Positions 53,309 through 64,000 of a DNA stretch of 64,000 nucleotides are shown here, one piece after another. Source of the DNA: Sordariomycetes sp. S80-01Y (Eukaryota; Ascomycota; Sordariomycetes); the NCBI GenBank assembly GCA_037042185.1, contig JAXQJY010000032.1, positions 620,001 through 684,000 on the forward strand, in the 5' to 3' direction. Position 1 is the stretch's first letter. Each line of letters starts with the position of its first letter. The notes beneath the pieces were generated by a model, which was not told the DNA's origin, made no database searches, and saw nothing but the letters and a program-made list of their open reading frames with translations. The translations under genes and the position numbers were made by a program.

Positions 53309-54409
53309 ATGTTTGGCATCCTCGAGGCCGTCGCGGTACCGCATACCGCCATCTACTCTTCGTATGAGGAGCTGATGCAGAATCTCAACGACCGCGTCTC
53401 GAAAGAGGGCTACAAGATCGTCAAGGCGCGCTCCCACCGGGGCCGCACTGGAGGCGCCGAGCTGCCTGGGAATGAAATGGTCCGATGCGATTTGGTATGC
53501 GACCGAGGCGGCAGACCCTACAAGTGCATGGCGACGAAACACAAGACCACTACGAAGAAGACAGGATGTCCTTGGAAGGCCAAGGCTGTGCATCGCAAGA
53601 CGGTCGGAGGATGGGTCCTCACGATAAGCTGCGATCAGCACAACCACGAGCCTGGCACCCCCGAGCCGCCCACGCCGGACGAAGTTAGCGAGGTCGAGGA
53701 CAGCGTGGATGCTGAAGGCAAGTTGCAGTCCCGTATAGCCTCGCCAGCACTAACATCCTCAGCGGACCCAGGCCCCCAGCCCGACCCCGAGACTTCGGCC
53801 GCGATGCAGGTCGCAGGCGTATCGAATGCTGTCCTGAGGTTGACCGGCGACACTTTCCAGCAATTCAAGACCGAGTATCGGAAGATGTCGCAACCGGAAC
53901 GATTGGGCATCTTATCACAGCTTCAACTAAGGATCGCGGCGATATATGCGGTGCAGAACGAGGATATGCAAAGGACACAGAGGCAAGACGCATTGCAAAA
54001 GCGCCACGAGGAAATCGACGCGCAGCGACGGCAGCGCAAGCAACAGAAGGCCCAAAGGCGCCAACACCATCCACAGCAGCACCAACCTCAACAACCGCAA
54101 CAGCCTCAGCAGCAGCCCCAGCCGCAACACGACCACAGCCAGCTGGGTACACCGCAGCCGATGCACATGCAACCACAGCAGATGCACACGCAGCATATGG
54201 CTGCTCAGAACCACCAACAAATGAACCATCAGCAGTTCCACCTGCCTGACAGCCCAAGTCAGCAGCTCATGACGATGGGCATGAACCTGTCCCTTCCGTC
54301 GCAAGCGCCGCCGCAGCATCAGCAGCAGTTCCCGCAAGCTCCCGCGCCAAATCAACGCAGGCGCGTAAACCGGCCATCACAGAACGGCACGCCCCAGCCA
54401 GGCCAGTGA
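53309..54409 (+). CDS. FAR1-type (WRKY-GCM1 fold) DNA-binding protein
   Basis: A 366-residue, intronless protein. Residues about 15-115 form a FAR1-like zinc-binding domain, with a start of the type YSSYEELMQNLNDRVSKEGY, then RCDLVCDRGG, TGCPWKAKAV and the terminal SCDQHNHEP. The spaced C...C...H-x-H pattern is the zinc site of the WRKY-GCM1 superfamily, shared with Mutator-type transposases. Only the DNA-binding part is present, with no transposase core, so this is a transposase-related regulator or a domesticated piece, not a mobile element. The last 150 residues are very rich in Gln, His and Pro (CAG/CAA repeats at about 54070-54350), a plausible activation region. Target genes are unknown. 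Confidence 0.8.
   Translation: MFGILEAVAVPHTAIYSSYEELMQNLNDRVSKEGYKIVKARSHRGRTGGAELPGNEMVRCDLVCDRGGRPYKCMATKHKTTTKKTGCPWKAKAVHRKTVGGWVLTISCDQHNHEPGTPEPPTPDEVSEVEDSVDAEGKLQSRIASPALTSSADPGPQPDPETSAAMQVAGVSNAVLRLTGDTFQQFKTEYRKMSQPERLGILSQLQLRIAAIYAVQNEDMQRTQRQDALQKRHEEIDAQRRQRKQQKAQRRQHHPQQHQPQQPQQPQQQPQPQHDHSQLGTPQPMHMQPQQMHTQHMAAQNHQQMNHQQFHLPDSPSQQLMTMGMNLSLPSQAPPQHQQQFPQAPAPNQRRRVNRPSQNGTPQPGQ
54049..54352 (+). repeat. Gln/His/Pro-coding low-complexity tract
   Basis: Imperfect CAG/CAA/CCA/CAC triplets inside the FAR1-type gene encode a Gln-, His- and Pro-rich tail. Such tracts vary in length between strains and could be checked as a polymorphic marker. Confidence 0.6.
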
Positions 54410-54892
54410 GATTCGATGATCCAAAGCTGAGGATACAATGACAATCCATCAGTAATCTACGTCGGCTGGTCAGTAAAGAGACATGAGGTGACGACTAGTC
54501 TCAGCTAGGGCAGGTGTCCTGTTAATCAAGAACCCAAGAGCTGCTGAGCGCCTGGGCAGGGACGGATAGACGGGCCCTCCTCAGGCAGTATTTAGTGGAG
54601 AGGACGGTTGTAATATTATGGCACGCGAGAAGCATGGGGTTTGGCGTTCAGCGAAGGGTGCTCGTAAAGCACGACGGCGTTGGAATGGGATCCGGTACGT
54701 TAACAGGTCATGAGTATTCATAGGAGCGTTGCTGTTAGTGGCATTAGACTTGCTTCACCGCCTAAGTTTTCAGAGATTTTGCCGACTCCAACAATTTGCC
54801 CCACCATCGACAGCCTCAGTTGCTAAGTAGCTACACCAGCAAATTGTTTTATCGTTTACATTTGCGAGACAGTATTCCTCTTTCGTTCTACC
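54410..54892. other. Intergenic, nothing recognised
   Basis: 3' flank of the FAR1-type gene and promoter of RSA4. Short frames only. Confidence 0.5.
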
Positions 54893-56544
54893 ATGGCGAC
54901 GATTGTGCCGCCTCCGTCGAAACGACAGAAGCGCCAGGACTTGGAGCGCAGTCAAATCCAGCAAGATGTTACGGCCGCGCAGGCGGGCCCCGCGGGCTCG
55001 TTCAAGGCAAGATTTCTAGACGGCGACGGACAGCAGATGGCGGATGTGATTGAGGTGCCATTGGCGGACGCCTCAGAAAAGAATCTGTCGCTTCTGTTGA
55101 ACACTTTGATGGCAAGGGTATGAGCTGCGGTAACTTGCGCGCAGAGCAGTGCTGATGTACTCCGCAGGATAAGGAAGAGTTCCTCCCATATCGCTTTCGC
55201 ATCCACGTCCCTGGCACAGACATCGTCGTCGACCAGTACCCCTCGGATCTACTCAAGCTTCTCCGCGATCATGGCATCGAGAATCCCTTCGAAACGACCG
55301 TTACCCTCAGCGCCGAACCGCAAGCTGTGTTCAAGGTGCAAGCTGTCACGCGCATGTCGCACAGGATTCCAGGCCACGGCGAAGCAATCCTTGCAGCACA
55401 ATTCAGCCCCGCGAACAGTAGTAGGCTGGCGACGGGCTCAGGCGACAAGACGGCGCGGATATGGGATACCGAGACCGGCACCCCCAAGTTCACAATGCAA
55501 GGCCACACGCACTGGGTGCTCTGCGTATCCTGGTCACCGGACGGCAAGCGCCTGGCGACGGGCAGCATGGACAAGTCTGTGCGGTTATGGAACCCAGAGA
55601 CAGGAAAGCCCTTTGGCTCGGCGCTGACGGGCCACGCAAAGTGGGTGACCAATATCGCCTGGGAGCCGTATCACCTCTGGCAGGACAACTCGCCCCGCCT
55701 TGCAAGCGCAAGCAAAGACAACACCATCCGCATCTGGGGTGTGAACACGGGCAAGACGGAGCACGTACTTTCCGGCCATAAGAGCAGCGTGAGCTGCGTG
55801 AAATGGGGTGGAACGGGCCTCATCTACTCCGGAAGCCACGACAAGACCGTGCGGGTGTGGGATGCGGAGAAGGGGACGTTGGTTCACAGCCTGTCCGCCC
55901 ATGCTCATTGGGTGAACCACCTGGCATTGTCTTCCGACTTTGCCCTGCGCACTGCCTACTTCGACCACCAGCCCATCCCTGACTCGGAGGCGGGGAAGCG
56001 GGCGAAGGCTAAGGAACGGTTCGAGAAGGCCGTCAAGGTGAATGGCAAGGTGTCGGAAAGAATCGTGTCGGCGAGCGATGACTTCACAATGTACCTCTGG
56101 GACCCGTCGACAGGGACCAAGCCAGTCGCCAGGATGGTTGGGCACCAGAAGCAGGTGAACCACGTCACGTTCTCGCCGGACGGAAACCTCATCGCCAGCG
56201 CTGGATGGGACAATCACACCAAGATCTGGAGCGCAAGGTGAGCAAGATAGCTTGCGACACAAAACGAACTGACATTCTGACAATCTCACAGGGACGGCCG
56301 TTTCATCAACACCCTACGAGGTCACGTCGCGCCGGTCTACCAGTGCGCCTTCTCGGCGGATTCTCGACTCCTGGTAACAGGGTCCAAGGATACGACGCTA
56401 AAGGTGTGGTCCATGGCGTCGTGCAAGCTAGCAGTGGACCTGCCGGGCCACCAAGATGAGGTCTACGCCGTCGACTGGAGCCCCGATGGGAAGAGAGTGG
56501 GTAGCGGTGGAAAAGACAAGGCGGTGCGTCTCTGGTGCCACTAA
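54893..56544 (+). CDS. RSA4: Ribosome assembly factor Rsa4 / Notchless
   Basis: Nucleolar/nuclear factor for 60S maturation; the AAA ATPase Rea1 removes it from pre-60S particles. Exons 54893-55117, 55168-56237 and 56292-56544 give 515 residues, the length of yeast Rsa4. Residues about 30-130 are the NLE domain (FLPYRFRIHVPGTDIVVDQYPSDL), which holds the Rea1 MIDAS contact. Eight WD repeats follow, starting at ISGHG-like MSHRIPGHGEAILAAQFSP. Several end in the usual dipeptide forms (TARIWDTE, SVRLWNPE, TIRIWGV, TVRVWDAE), and the last ends AVRLWCH at the stop. The inserted segment after repeat five (FDHQPIPDSEAGKRAKAKERFEK) is typical. Introns are 50 and 54 nt. Confidence 0.95.
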
Positions 56545-56911
56545 GTCGACCGTGCGAATGGGGAATTTTCTTTATGGAGATTACGAGAAGGCGTTACGGA
56601 TAGGAAAAAGGCATGAAAGAGCCATGCCCGATAATGCGAGCACCTGACACGCGACACAGTGACCCCTACATATCAATGCCATATAGTTAGGGATTACGAT
56701 CATACACACTTGGTCATATTAATAATATTACTTGGTGCAATATTTACTATAACATGAAGTAAGTTACACTCACTTGTTTTATGATCTTGGGCGCAGCTGT
56801 GACCCACTCTTCTCTCTGTTTCACTCTTCTACCCATGCCCTCGCCCTCCTTGACTCGTCCTGCCGTCCACACCCGAAGTCTCCAAGCTACTTAATTTGTC
56901 CACATTGAGGA
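56545..56911. other. Intergenic, nothing recognised
   Basis: 367 bases; AT-rich near 56690-56760, then CT-rich before the F-box gene. Confidence 0.5.
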
Positions 56912-58813
56912 ATGCCGAACAGAGATCTCAAAGTGAGGATAGCGGCGCCTGAGTCGTTCCCTCTGGACCCCCGCAACGAGCAAACGCGGACCCCGCTCGC
57001 GAGTATCCGTCCAGCAGTGCGCATATTCCAACACCACAAGCGAGACACAAGCAGGCTTTTGCAACTCCCCGATGAGATTTTATGGGTGATCACGCAATGT
57101 CTCGCCGAAGAGAACCAAGCGCGCTATTTGTCCCAGTTCGCTCTGGCGCATCGAGAATGCAGACAGCTCGCTCGTCCATATCAGTTCGCTGATGTCTGGA
57201 TTACTCGCAGCAATTTATCTTGGGCGTTTCTGCGCTACTTGAGGAATGAAGACTCGAGCTCTAAGATTCCGCCCATTGGCAGTCTCATAATGTCCCTGAC
57301 CTTCACCATCGACATAGACTACAGTAACTCTTGGGGGTTCGACGTAAGAGGATTGGACCCAAAGGCCGCTGACCGTATTGAAGAGTGGGAAGGGTCTTGG
57401 AGCGGCATTCTCGACGATCTTGCTCATGTCGTGAAGTCTTCGACGCCAAGCCTTGACCAGTTATATTGGATGATGGCGGCTGACCTTGATAAGTTTATGG
57501 ACCTCCTGGCACCCCTGTTGCAAGCTGTGTTGCAGCGGGCCAGCTCACCGGAGGGCTTGAGAACGCTTTACTTTGAAGACTATGGTCTTTGCTTCAGCGA
57601 GCTGGAAGAGCTTGAGCCAGTCCTTGGATTTCTCTCAGCAGATCAAACCTTTCACCTTCGCGATCTAGCCTTTGGATCCAACAGATACGTGCCCGCATAT
57701 ATTGACCCACACAACGGCACGGCCTTGCTTTGCGAGACCATCCTGCGACGGTCTGCTCCTACCCTTGAGTCATATGTTTGGAGCTCTGACTTTGGGTACG
57801 AGGTGTACCAAGATAATTTGCTCGAATATGTCGCAAAGTTCTACAATGGCCCGATCGCTTTCCAGAAGCTGCGTAAGTTCTGGACCTACTCGGGCGAGGA
57901 TTTGAAGATGGATCCGAGTATGCTCGAGTGCTTCCTATCCGCCCCATTGGAGAGCTTCGCACCCTCACCGTCAATGTGCTCCGTAATACTAGCAAATGAC
58001 ATGGTGGAGAAACATCCTCTACCCCATCTTCGCACGTTTGCGGTTATAGGGCAAGTATTGCATATCCAGCACTCGGAGAGATCGAACTACGTAGACGGCG
58101 TTTTTAAGCTAGGCCGTCACTACGGCCAACACCTTGAAGAGCTATTTGTGTATCTGCTAGCAGACTCTGGGCTTGATAGCCAAGCAAACCTGCTGCTTGC
58201 TTCACACTACGCTTCTGGAAGTTTTTCCAATTTGCGATTCCTGTGCTTTGCCTGGCCAGAAAACCCGGAATTAGAAGTGTTGAAGGCGATCGGGTCAAAC
58301 CTTTTGACCTTGGAGGAGCTTTCCTTTGGATTCCAGCCAAATGATGAAAAGACTGCGGCCAACGAACCTACCGATGAGACCTTTACTTGTCGACTCAATT
58401 CTCCACCAAGCCATGATGATATCCGGGCAGCCATTGCGCAGCTTCAAAGGTTGCAGAGGTTGACTGCATTCGGTGACGAGTACATCGCAGACTGGGCCGG
58501 CGAGCACTGGGCCTGGCACCGCTTCTTCAAGGAACATGTTTGGTACCACCAAGGGCGAAGTTTCATCGATAGAGAGGTTGGGCCGGGGCCTGGGGAAGGA
58601 CAGATATGGTCAGAGGCAACACGCGGCCACATTCGTCCTGGGGTTAAGGTGAATGACTGGCTGACCCCGTGGATCACGAGAACCAAGTCGCCCGAGGAGG
58701 CACGTATTGCTGTGGGGGATCTAGCGTTGAAGTATGCAGAGGTCTTGCCAAATTTGCAGGGTTTCATCAGTGGCAGAGTCCTTGTCGAGATTACTGGCCC
58801 ATCACAACACTAG
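56912..58813 (+). CDS. F-box-like protein of unknown target
   Basis: A 633-residue, intronless protein. The segment RLLQLPDEILWVITQCLAEE at about residues 47-66, followed by FALAHRECRQLARPYQF, is a typical fungal F-box, which would dock the protein to Skp1 in an SCF ubiquitin ligase. The remainder shows repeated leucine-rich stretches (LYFEDYGLCFSELEELEP, LRFLCFAWPENPELEVL, LEELSFGF) that resemble degenerate leucine-rich repeats, probably the substrate-binding part. No catalytic motif is present. Such genes are numerous and fast-evolving in filamentous fungi, so no orthologue is named. Confidence 0.75.
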   Translation: MPNRDLKVRIAAPESFPLDPRNEQTRTPLASIRPAVRIFQHHKRDTSRLLQLPDEILWVITQCLAEENQARYLSQFALAHRECRQLARPYQFADVWITRSNLSWAFLRYLRNEDSSSKIPPIGSLIMSLTFTIDIDYSNSWGFDVRGLDPKAADRIEEWEGSWSGILDDLAHVVKSSTPSLDQLYWMMAADLDKFMDLLAPLLQAVLQRASSPEGLRTLYFEDYGLCFSELEELEPVLGFLSADQTFHLRDLAFGSNRYVPAYIDPHNGTALLCETILRRSAPTLESYVWSSDFGYEVYQDNLLEYVAKFYNGPIAFQKLRKFWTYSGEDLKMDPSMLECFLSAPLESFAPSPSMCSVILANDMVEKHPLPHLRTFAVIGQVLHIQHSERSNYVDGVFKLGRHYGQHLEELFVYLLADSGLDSQANLLLASHYASGSFSNLRFLCFAWPENPELEVLKAIGSNLLTLEELSFGFQPNDEKTAANEPTDETFTCRLNSPPSHDDIRAAIAQLQRLQRLTAFGDEYIADWAGEHWAWHRFFKEHVWYHQGRSFIDREVGPGPGEGQIWSEATRGHIRPGVKVNDWLTPWITRTKSPEEARIAVGDLALKYAEVLPNLQGFISGRVLVEITGPSQH

Positions 58814-60212
58814 CAAACAAACAGGCTCACCTGTCAAGCCCGTCCTGAGACCATCGCGCACCTCTCCGTCAGTCCCACCTAGTCTCCACCTCATCATTCT
58901 GCATACAGATTCGTAAACTGCTAATGTTATCATAAGTCTTCCGTGGAACAAAGTTCTTTGAAGTTTTCAGCACTCGCCAGGATCTCTCTGGAGCCTGCCG
59001 GGGTACAGAGAGAACTTTACGAAGCCATCTGCAATTATGTAGCATTTGCAGGGGTCACTATGTCATGCTGTTAAGATACTCAGATAATGCGATGCAACGC
59101 TGCTTTCCTCTCAAGTACGTCAGCGAACCTCCTGCCACGCCCCAGGTCCGATTAGGTTTGGGGCCACATTCCAGCTCAGGAGACGATCAGCACTGACTGT
59201 CTATGCTCCGGGAGAAGCACGCGAAACGCGAGGCCACGGAACGCTCGGCCAGCTGTCTCGTCCTCAAAGTGGATAATAGGAGGATCCAGCCCAATGCCCG
59301 TGATCACCCGCGCTGCTCGTCCGCCTTGATAACACCGCCGCCGTCTGTGGGTTCGCTGGTCCAGCTGTCACACGAGTTTCAAACGGAAACCACGTGCGAA
59401 GAAGTACTGGGAAATGCTTAGCCTCAGCCACATCGAAGCCAGCAGCAGCCTTGGATCTTGACGTTTTGTTCTAGCCGAAGTCAAACACCCTGAAACCGCG
59501 AAACCGGCACGCGGCCATGACGATCCAAGTGCCGTCTGCCGGACAGCCCTAGCTCCGCTCAGCAAACTGGTACGAAGTCAGACCCCCTGGCCTCTTATTC
59601 CCGACCCTGTCGCGTCCCTTGAGCCTCAAGTGGACCACCACCCTGCATGACGTTCCCTCGCCCGCCGCTCACCTTCTCCCAACAACACGCAAAATCCCTC
59701 TCGAATCCCATCTGGGCTTTTGCCAGGGTAGCAGCAAATTTTCCCGTCAAATCCCGCGTCTCGGTCACCCTCCGGCAGTCTCACGTCGACTGCCGATCCA
59801 CATCGCCGGTTCTGCCGGCCCGCTCCGGACGCTAAGGCACTCACACCGAGTAAAACCCCGTGCCGGACATCCGACTGCGCATTGCCGCTTCCGGCAAGCG
59901 CCTCACGATGTTGGGGAGCTGGCAGGCAGCTGTCCTGAACTCGAGGGCGGCGGCGCTGACGTTCAAGATGCGTCCCGCTGGCTGTCTCGTTGGGCTCGAC
60001 CTCACCGTGTGGAGCGTGGGCTTTTGCCCTCACTGATGGACCGCCGCGGGGACATACGGGGCTCCGCGAGGGGGGTCACTAAGCTTCTTTTCAGAATCGC
60101 TCCCCTCTCGAAAAAGAGGCTATATAAAATATAAGAGGGATCAGCAGCTCTCGTCGGGTACCCTACCCTCCCTGCTCTCCCTTCTCACGACGCTCTGCTG
60201 CCAACCTCAGCC
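58814..60212. other. Long promoter region of the MFS transporter
   Basis: 1.4 kb without a gene. Overlapping frames up to 171 codons (59619-60134) lack domains. A strong TATA box lies at 60121. Confidence 0.5.
60121..60129 (+). promoter_or_regulatory. TATA box of the MFS transporter gene
   Basis: TATATAAAA 92 bases before the ATG at 60213, followed by a CT-rich tract that is common before highly expressed or inducible fungal genes. Confidence 0.55.
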
Positions 60213-61808
60213 ATGGCTCCAAAGTACTTCGGCGTCCAGGGCAGCGCCCTGTCCACGCTCCAGATCGCTCTGATCGTCGCCCCAGCATTTATCCTCTTTG
60301 GATACAACCAGGCCGGCATCGGCGGTCTCCTCGGCGAGGAGGACTGGGTCAAGACCTTTCCCGAAATCGACACTGTCAACTCTGAAGGCTCTGAGAAGAG
60401 CAGAAAGTCCACTCTTCAGGGCTTTGTGGTCGCCACATTTACCATCGGTGCCCTCGTCGGCTCCCTTTCCTGCTCATACACCGGCGACAAGTTCGGTCGA
60501 CGAAACGTCATCTTTGCGGCGGCGTGCTGCACCCTCATCGGCGAGATCCTCGAGGCCTCGTCCTTCTCCCTCGCGCAGTTCATCGTCGGTCGCGTCATCG
60601 TCGGTCTGGGCATTGGACAGCTATCCTCCATCGTTCCGGTATGGCAGTCCGAGACTTCGGGCGCTCGCAACCGCGGTCGTCACGTCGTGCTGGACGGTCT
60701 CTTCATCTGCCTGGGCTATGTGATGGAATCGTGGATTAACTTGGGCTTCTTCGAGTTCAAGCATGGCCCCGTCACGTGGCGTCCGCCGATCGCCATCGCC
60801 ATCGCCTTCTCTCTCATGCTCATGGGATGCATCTACCTGCTCCCGGAGTCTCCTCGTTGGCTCGTCATGAAGGCCCGTTCCAAGGAGGCGACCGCCATCG
60901 TGGCGGCTCTCAGGGGCCACTCCGAGGACTCCCTTGAGGTCCAGGCTGAGGTTTCCGGCATTGAACACTCGCTCGAGGAGACGTCTAAGTCCGGCGCCAA
61001 GCTCCGCGACATGATGACCATGGGCGAAGACAAGCTCCTCTACCGATTCATGCTGTGCATTCTGCTGCAGTTTTACCAGCAGATGTCTGGCTCGAACCTA
61101 ATCTCGGTCTACGCTCCCATCCTATTCAGGGACAACCTGAACATGTCGGAGGAGACGTCCAAGATGTTGTCTGGCGGAGCGCTGACGTGGAAGTTCCTCT
61201 CGTCCTTCATCGCCTTCTTCACCATCGACAGGTTTGGACGACGGGTGGTCTTCATCGTCTCCGGTATTGGGATGTCGTGCTGCATGATTGCCCTGGCCAT
61301 CTCTGTGTCCTTCGGGTCGGAGAACAAGCCCGCCATGATTGCGGCCGGATGCTTCATCTACCTCTTTAACACCTTTGTCCCCATCGGTTTCCTCGGTGCC
61401 AACTTCCTGTACTGCACAGAGGTCGCGCCCATCCGCCTCAGAATGGCCATGTCCTCCATCTCGACCGGAAATCACTGGCTTTGGTAAGTGCCTTCCATCT
61501 TGCCCCCGTATGAACCCAGCGCTGACAGAATCAGGAACTTTGTTGTGGTTATGATCACCCCTGTCGCCATCAACTCCATTGGCTACCAGTACTACATCGT
61601 CTACGCCGTCATCGGCGCCTGCATCCCCGTCACCGTCTACTTCCTCTTCCCTGAGACTATGGGTCGCAACCTCGAGGAGATCGAGCTGATGTTCAAGGAG
61701 AGTCCGAGCGTGTGGAGCACGGTCAAGTTCGCCAAGACGAGGCCGGTTGCTATGCCCAGCGAGTTCATCTCGGAGAAGGATGAGAAGCCGACTCAGCATG
61801 ACGAGTAG
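60213..61808 (+). CDS. MFS sugar transporter
   Basis: A 514-residue, 12-helix sugar porter of the plasma membrane. Exons are 60213-61483 and 61535-61808; the 51-nt intron is phase 2 and falls at HWLW-NFVV. Family marks are DKFGRRN after helix 2, GRVIVGLGIGQ, PESPRWLVMK after helix 6, QFYQQMSGSN in helix 7, DRFGRR after helix 8 and PETMGRNLEEIE after helix 12. The substrate cannot be read from sequence; QQxSG is typical of hexose and related porters. It sits 10 kb from the quinate cluster and is less like quinate permeases than the gene at 43065, so I do not link it to quinate. Confidence 0.9.
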
Positions 61809-62237
61809 GGTCCGAAGTTTTGGATTGAGAACATAAGTGAAGGGGTATATCTTGAATGTAAAGCTGCGAAAGAATAAAGCAGAAATCAAGAAATACTATC
61901 GCGAATCATACGCAAATTATCTCCATCATCTGTACTAAATTGCTGTCTAGCATAGCAGCCTGTTGGACACGTAGCAACTGCGGCGCTGAGGAACCTACAC
62001 TCACTTGTTATAAATTAGGAACTGAATGCTTGAAGAAAGTTTAACGAGGTTGTAATCTTGGGCATCTAGTCTAGACCCTTAACCTGCAAAATGGAGCCCT
62101 TCATTAAATGTAATCGGTGACGACGCGGGTACTCAGTGGCCTGGATTCGTTTATGTCGATCCAATGCTTTCTTCTAGACAGTGTGAATAGCTCTTTCGCC
62201 AATTCTACAGGTGAAATCTGGTGTTATGATTCGAGGC
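61809..62237. other. Intergenic between convergent genes
   Basis: 429 bases of 3' flanks, AT-rich. Nothing recognised. Confidence 0.5.
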
Positions 62238-63933
62238 CTACTCAGAAACCTCGTCCAAGGCACTGTACATGTTCCCATGCCCTGAAGCATACGACTGTCG
62301 TGCCGCACCTACGCTCTCCTCCCACTCCTCCGCGCCCTCAGGCTTGATCAAGCTCTCAATCGCCCAGGCAACCCTTTCAGCGCCAATCTTCGCACCTCCG
62401 ATGTTAGGCGCCGCGGGTCCCAGCTGCAACGAGCCAAGCCTTCCCGTCATGAACAGCGGCACGTCGTCCTTCCACATGAGGTCCTCGTTGAGGCAGGGGA
62501 ATCCGCCGAAACCCTTCACGGGGTACTTCTCGAGCATTGTCTGTAAGTAGGGTAGCTTCGCGAAGTCGGTCTGGATGCCAGTGGCGAAGACGATGTAGTC
62601 CATCTTGGGCAGCTGCGTGTCGGCGGGCTCGATGGTGACCGACCACTTACCGCCGCCATCACCTTCGTCTTCAAATTTGGCATCGACCAGTCTTGTCTTC
62701 GTCCGAAAGTCACATCTTCCTGAAGCTATGTGCTTCTTGGTTCTCTCCCTGTAGAACAACGGTGTGATGCTGCCTCCTCCGCGGGCTTGTTTGATGATGG
62801 CTAGTCGCTCCTCGTCCGAGTCAGCGGTCCAGAATCTAGATTGCTCCGCATTCTTGTATTTTCCCATCCACTCCAGATCCACGTCGAAATGCTTGAGACG
62901 TAGCGAACTTCTAAGGAAATGATACACCTTGGTTACTCCTCGCCGAATTGCTACGTCGGCGAGCTGTGCAGAAGTAAGTCCGCCGCCAATGATGAGCAGG
63001 TTCGTGGGCTTCTTCGCGGCCATGCGTCGCTGGATGATGGGTGGGGGATACTGGTCCTTGTTGGCGGTGATATGGAAGCTGTGGCAGCACTGTAGTATCG
63101 GGCCGGTCTGAGGCATGGAGGGCGGACGAGGGATGACAGGGGAGTTAGCAGGCCCAACGGCCATCACCACTGACTTCGCATATCGCGTTGATTTGTTCGT
63201 GGTGACAGTGAAGAGCTTTTCGTCACCAGACGAGACTCCCCTGACCACTCCATAGTCCAGGTTTTGGATGCCTTCTTGGGAGATCAGGTCGTCATTGAGC
63301 CCGTACCGGTCGACAACGTCTTGGCTGTGATCGATAAAGAGCGCTTGCGAGGGAGTGTAGTAGTCGTTGCGATCACGCAAGTTGATGGCAACTCGTCCAC
63401 TTTGTCTAGGAAGTCTTAGCAAACCCCAACAATCTGATAGCTCGCACTGACCTCCCGCCATAATTCTTTTGTCCTTTCTGCTTCTTCGCATGCTTGCTGA
63501 CTTCCTTTCCAACACAGTTCTTGATCTCAATCAGCTCGTCCTGTCTTCCAGTCCGGTACGCATGAGCAAGCATGGCATCCCTATCTAAAGGGTCTATATG
63601 CCAAAGCATGGGGCTCCTCAGATGTTGGATGTCATAAGCGGCAAAGAGTCTCTTCCACCGTCCGAGGAAGACGTCCGTCTCGGCATCGAGGACGAGCATC
63701 TTGTATTCCGGCCGACGTCCGGCCTGTGAGGCGGGTGTCTTCTTGCCGGACTTGACGTGCTTCAGGGCTACTCTGTTCCCATACTTGCCTATCCAGGAGT
63801 ACCGACGGTGCTCTTCGTCGGTGAAGAGGGCATCGGGGGCATGCTCACGCAGGCGGGCTGCGGTTGCGAGGCCGCATGGACCGGCGCCCACGATAATGAC
63901 ATCAAGTACTTCCTCTTCCAGGAAGTGAGGCAT
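62238..63933 (-). CDS. FAD/NAD(P)-dependent oxidoreductase, monooxygenase-like
   Basis: A two-dinucleotide-binding flavoprotein. Minus-strand exons are 63933-63452 and 63399-62238 (547 residues), with a 52-nt phase-2 intron. The FAD-binding GxGxxG is VIIVGAGPCGLATAARL at the N-terminus. A second glycine-rich motif, LLIIGGGLTSAQLAD, near the middle would bind NAD(P)H, followed by KVYHFLRSSLRLKHFDVDLEW. A later FATGIQTDFAKLPYL matches the ATG motif of flavin-dependent and N-hydroxylating monooxygenases. The family resembles ornithine/lysine N-hydroxylase-like proteins, but there is no siderophore synthetase nearby and the substrate is unknown. The frame runs up to a GTG at 63954; the first ATG is at 63933. 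A further exon upstream, up to or past the window edge, cannot be excluded. Confidence 0.8.
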
Positions 63934-64000
63934 GGCTGTGCTCTTGAAGCTCACCTTAATGACTCAAATGGTGATAGAAGGGTCACTAGAAGGGAGGATT

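Noticed and set aside
60213-61808. Second quinate permease
   Set aside because: Its sequence is that of a general sugar porter, it lies outside the cluster and no activator site was seen in its promoter.
1-64000. tRNA genes, rRNA, CRISPR arrays, intact transposons
   Set aside because: I scanned for characteristic motifs by eye and found none I could support; a tRNA scan would be needed to exclude single tRNA genes.

Overview
The window is nuclear DNA of a filamentous ascomycete (Pezizomycotina, most probably a sordariomycete). The evidence is many genes split by short introns of about 45-75 nt with GT...CTAAC/CTGAC...AG signals, fungal-specific families (Zn2Cys6 regulators, fungal rhodopsin-domain membrane proteins, small secreted cysteine-rich proteins) and a complete-looking quinate (qa/qut) regulon. 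I rebuilt spliced gene models by hand, since many genes are broken in a plain ORF view. About 23 protein genes are supported. I found no tRNA, rRNA, CRISPR array or intact transposon.

Layout. 1-17.8 kb is gene-poor: a rhodopsin-domain membrane protein (4482-5731), a secreted protein that looks aerolysin-like (6777-8186), a four-exon small secreted protein of the fungal calcium-binding (CBP) type (10022-10520), a cAMP-receptor-like GPCR (12911-14199), a Zn2Cys6 regulator (14898-16419) and a secreted protein of unknown function (17066-17819). 19.4-33.1 kb is more housekeeping: a TPS3-type regulatory subunit of the trehalose synthase complex, a branched-chain aminotransferase, an epoxide hydrolase, a short-chain dehydrogenase, a Mn-type cation diffusion facilitator and a dynamin-like GTPase. 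A second rhodopsin-domain protein lies at 35.3 kb.

37.2-50.0 kb is the quinate catabolic cluster: repressor QutR, activator QutA (divergent), permease QutD, quinate/shikimate dehydrogenase QutB, 3-dehydroshikimate dehydratase QutC and the inositol-monophosphatase-like QutG. Quinate would enter through QutD, be oxidised by QutB to 3-dehydroquinate and, after dehydration to 3-dehydroshikimate, be converted by QutC to protocatechuate. The catabolic type II dehydroquinase (qutE/qa-2) is not in the window. Candidate activator sites lie upstream of qutD and between qutA and qutR.

50.0-64 kb carries the meiotic mismatch-repair homologue MSH4, a FAR1-type DNA-binding protein, the ribosome-assembly factor Rsa4/Notchless, an F-box protein, an MFS sugar transporter and an FAD-dependent oxidoreductase.

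The most notable observation is in MSH4. Once spliced, including a GC-AG intron, the frame is open from end to end except for one TAG where a Trp is expected. That TAG sits in the middle of the loop of a predicted 9-bp hairpin. This is the signature of the sexual-stage A-to-I mRNA editing known from Fusarium and Neurospora, which turns UAG into UGG, and it falls in a gene needed only in meiosis. It needs an RNA-level test; alternative splicing, sequence error and true loss of function are the rivals.
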